Positions 31,901 to 33,260 of a stretch of DNA of 33,260 nucleotides are shown piece by piece. The stretch's first letter is position 1. The number at the start of each line of letters is the position of its first letter. The DNA comes from Treponema sp. (GTDB lineage Bacteria; Spirochaetota; Spirochaetia; Treponematales; Breznakiellaceae): NCBI GenBank assembly GCA_009787835.1, contig WQSN01000033.1, positions 1 to 33,260 on the forward strand, given 5' to 3'. A model generated the notes under the pieces. That model saw only the letters and a list, made by a program, of their open reading frames with translations. It ran no database searches and was not told the origin of the DNA. A program made the translations under genes and the position numbers.

Positions 31901-33260
31901 GCCATCTAAAAGGATAATTATTTGAATCCCAACCGGTATCTGCGTTAGTTTCTCCACCATTTACAGAGAGTCCTGTTACATTCAGAAAATTTTCTGGCAA
32001 GTTCGTAGTTTTATGGTTTTCTCCAACTATATAAGTAAAATACTGACGGGAACTTTCTGTGCTTTGTGCTACTGCGTCTTTTCTCCCATAATAAGCTCTT
32101 CCTCCTGTATTCAAAATCAAAACAGGATCATTCGCTGTGCCTTTATTTAACGTAACAGGTTTGCTGAATTCCAGGAATAATTCAATTTCATCGCCTGCTT
32201 TATATGCCATATCCGGATCAGAACTGGAAATGCGAAGGAACCTGAGCGCGTCGCTTTCTATAAGCCATGAAGCGCCGAATTCAGCGGGGTTTCCTCCTAT
32301 ATCTTCTATCACCGCGTTAACAACAATAGTATCCTTTATGGCTGTTGTTAATAGAGGTCCGATTGTATCACTAAACGTACCCGTAACCGTAAATGTACCT
32401 TGCGTATTATTTCCGGCTGCGGTGCTTATATCATTTGGACCGATATTTAACTGGTTACCGTTAACGCTTATTTTTATACTCGGATACAGATAGCGCTGAA
32501 CATTTAAATATTCGGTTGAGTCTTCTTTCCAACTGCCTGTAATTATTATTCGATCATTTTCCTCAAATTTGGGAATTAACGCGTATTCTCCCGGGATACA
32601 TTCCTTTTGAACTTCAGCGCCTCTCATAATTGTAACACTGTCAATTACAATTTCAGGCGGAAGCGTATCACCCTGCGGAGCGTAAGTAATTATTGTAGTT
32701 TTATTGTTTGGGTTTTCCGCTCTAAGCAAAAATATCTGGCTCTTTAAAGGCTGCCCGCCAATGCCAATAATTAACTCACCGTCAATATTTAACTCTTCGC
32801 CAATATTTAACTCATCATGCAGATGTATTCTCTGTGAATAGCTATAACGCTGTCTGTTTGTATCAGGATCTTCGCCCATAGGCGTTAAGGCAAGATTCCA
32901 CAATCTGTTTGGTTTAGATTCGTCATACGGGAAATTATTTCCGTACAGAGAAACATTTTTAACTTCTCCGGCTGAATGACCGGGTTGAAGTTCTTTTGCC
33001 ATTTCCCATCCTGCGTATTCCGGATCGCGGAAATACTGAAGCTGGCTCATCGCAGCAAAGTTTCTTGACTCAGGGTTAATCCACACCATTGTAAGCGATG
33101 TAATTTGCGTAGCGTCGCTTAACCTGCCGCTGATGGTAATTGAGTTATCACTGTTATTAATGTGCATGAACAACGGTTCTGTAGCTACAGGACTCGGCTG
33201 AACGGTAAAATCGGGATAGGTGATATCCTGCACCATAAAGAGGCTCTGCCATTCATCGCC
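28929..33260 (-). CDS. Giant Ig-like repeat surface/secreted protein, C-terminal 1443 residues (5' truncated)
   Basis: The frame is open to the right edge (GDEWQSLF precedes the first visible Met at 33236), so the true start is outside. The visible part is Asn/Thr/Ser-rich, beta-strand-rich and extracellular in character. Three related modules share a 'GD-ITVxF-KPV/NV-P-L-LNTGGR' pattern and a later FTYIVG/FKYTVQ/FTYSVN strand: KAGDEIELFLEFSKPV, RAGKEIFITVTFNKNV, RQDNVNITVYFRENIT. DNTPP and a Big/fibronectin-like module (RIEYTTNNGVSWASS; QVDKAGNVSEET) lie between. The last ~330 residues are different, Trp- and Arg-rich (GPRMWRYPRGGWV; YPGRHRWVRLVEAD), with no membrane helix or sorting motif, so anchoring must be by the missing N-terminus. 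Probably an adhesin or glycan-binding surface layer component. Confidence 0.75.
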   Translation of the reverse strand, partial: GDEWQSLFMVQDITYPDFTVQPSPVATEPLFMHINNSDNSITISGRLSDATQITSLTMVWINPESRNFAAMSQLQYFRDPEYAGWEMAKELQPGHSAGEVKNVSLYGNNFPYDESKPNRLWNLALTPMGEDPDTNRQRYSYSQRIHLHDELNIGEELNIDGELIIGIGGQPLKSQIFLLRAENPNNKTTIITYAPQGDTLPPEIVIDSVTIMRGAEVQKECIPGEYALIPKFEENDRIIITGSWKEDSTEYLNVQRYLYPSIKISVNGNQLNIGPNDISTAAGNNTQGTFTVTGTFSDTIGPLLTTAIKDTIVVNAVIEDIGGNPAEFGASWLIESDALRFLRISSSDPDMAYKAGDEIELFLEFSKPVTLNKGTANDPVLILNTGGRAYYGRKDAVAQSTESSRQYFTYIVGENHKTTNLPENFLNVTGLSVNGGETNADTGWDSNNYPFRWQFKQSIDNVEVTEDMRIVTQSTYSSLSNTDKAVYAPLPVASDNSSLVSGKEIIIDTTAPGVSGVTVNPTGWHRAGKEIFITVTFNKNVKIVSTDLPYLNLNTGGRTSSNAADVRLNNNAITFKYTVQSGDDEENLKITSYGGTITDIPGTALTAFEHIIPGVHLDNTPPGFPFIQIYSGTAPSVNEIDPVTVNLYNSSVYIHIDTSHTGNAHLSRIEYTTNNGVSWASSETHPVNVQLASSGSYTVKARQVDKAGNVSEETSIAPFTWNPGELVTRIDSTSANGIYTNNGLTGAVARQDNVNITVYFRENITTSGTLPTLTLNVTPSRTVQAAAHVNNQNSISFTYSVNNNENTPAGVPLDVTSMAIFADDQSGVSVTNLLNVPGDTTDLSNVNRLRNRKAIIIQTGELRRANLSTGAEVIDATTPTFIPDNPATITANDAWTGYFDLRFTRSISKGSGNITITQVYNTNSDTLRKYRLPAVLTEAQASKYRSITNFDTFYKRGVNGLSGTAPDTSTKFILNYSESTIVEPSNAVAASDINKMAYDFHQAEIVTIPLSSQDIEIVNGHTLRIKLTGSNALAVLGAEYRINIPPNAVQDTLSYTWPAAAIDYNYITSGINKPFIRIDKKVDADQITRAAGNANGTPQMSGLFTNVLQTTARLDCRTPGSVVRYNAGWYEHAAVTGDVNAHGHGSGAGPNWRNSGAADAMITFADTGTNSANLLIRPVINDEGNTESDSTTTGVRTYNIFTGTGTADAGPHFTVGNTNESGYTLRIAARSHVTADGTTRNSSYSEEVAFRSVLTYELRNVNGLAASGGTASIGWRPMTGNTLWIRGGDAPGVSSIVGFPLTWDDDYQALSASGGRAGVRAMRRVQGNSPQGEDSIANAQIWRWVTWEINVNTYNEVILGENFNATATGTPTVDQANEAWQYGPRMWRYPRGGWVASKHLYTIYPGRHRWVRLVEADTYSPGARVNWTTQTNIRPTTLTVTAP
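32766..32813 (-). repeat. 18-bp tandem repeat x3 in the surface protein gene
   Basis: Near-identical 12-mers AATA(A/T)TTAACTC at 32766-32777, 32784-32795 and 32802-32813 recur every 18 bases. They encode ELNIGE-ELNIDG-ELIIGI, a six-residue alternating acidic/hydrophobic repeat. Confidence 0.75.

Noticed and set aside
1-33260. CRISPR arrays, insertion sequences, prophage or tRNA attachment sites
   Set aside because: No regularly spaced direct repeats, no transposase or integrase motifs and no tRNA gene were found on either strand by reading.

Overview
The window looks like chromosomal DNA of a spirochaete, most likely a host-associated, sugar-fermenting Treponema. The reasons are: an archaeal/spirochaete-type phenylalanyl-tRNA synthetase beta chain (1502-3295); a FlgM anti-sigma factor under a sigma-28 type promoter; binding proteins with the signal peptide ends '...FAGG' and '...FARGSS' usual in treponemes; several conserved proteins of unknown function of the kind found in Treponema genomes; and a very large Ig-like surface protein. 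I see no tRNA, rRNA, CRISPR array, insertion sequence or prophage.

Layout. 1-1350 (minus) is the start of a CUT2 sugar ABC operon: a ChvE-like binding protein, two hairpins, then the first 25 codons of the ATPase. 1502-5043 (plus) holds pheT and a conserved unknown. 5072-8465 is a housekeeping and mixed block: flgM and rsmI (minus), a membrane-tethered four-CxxC protein (plus), an EamA transporter and a Dam-type methylase (minus).

8605-18520 (plus) is the most coherent catabolic locus. After a promoter and a palindromic operator candidate come an SDR dehydrogenase, a FadR-type GntR regulator, a split transketolase, a GarR-like reductase, a CUT1 ABC transporter without its ATPase, and a GH94 phosphorylase that most resembles cellobionic acid phosphorylases. 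I infer that an aldobionic acid such as cellobionate is imported and phosphorolysed to glucose 1-phosphate and gluconate. The SDR would oxidise the gluconate to a keto-gluconate and the transketolase would cut that, instead of the usual gluconate kinase route. No complete pathway of this composition is known to me.

18728-21795 holds a small protein with its own consensus promoter, a DUF2259-like secreted protein (minus), and an overlapping membrane/secreted protein pair. 21833-24932 (minus) is an overlapping operon ctpA - rsmE - WecG/TagA-like protein; the last lacks the family's usual catalytic motif. 25048-27477 is a CHASE2-adenylate cyclase.

27478-28853 is an AT-rich insertion-like island: terminator, strong promoter, attenuator-like hairpin and mini-ORFs, then a 74-aa protein and a 265-aa HExxH zincin-like protein. 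It could be a small two-component (toxin/antitoxin- or protease/target-like) module. 28929 to the window end (minus) is the C-terminal 1443 residues of a giant surface protein with at least three related beta-sandwich modules.
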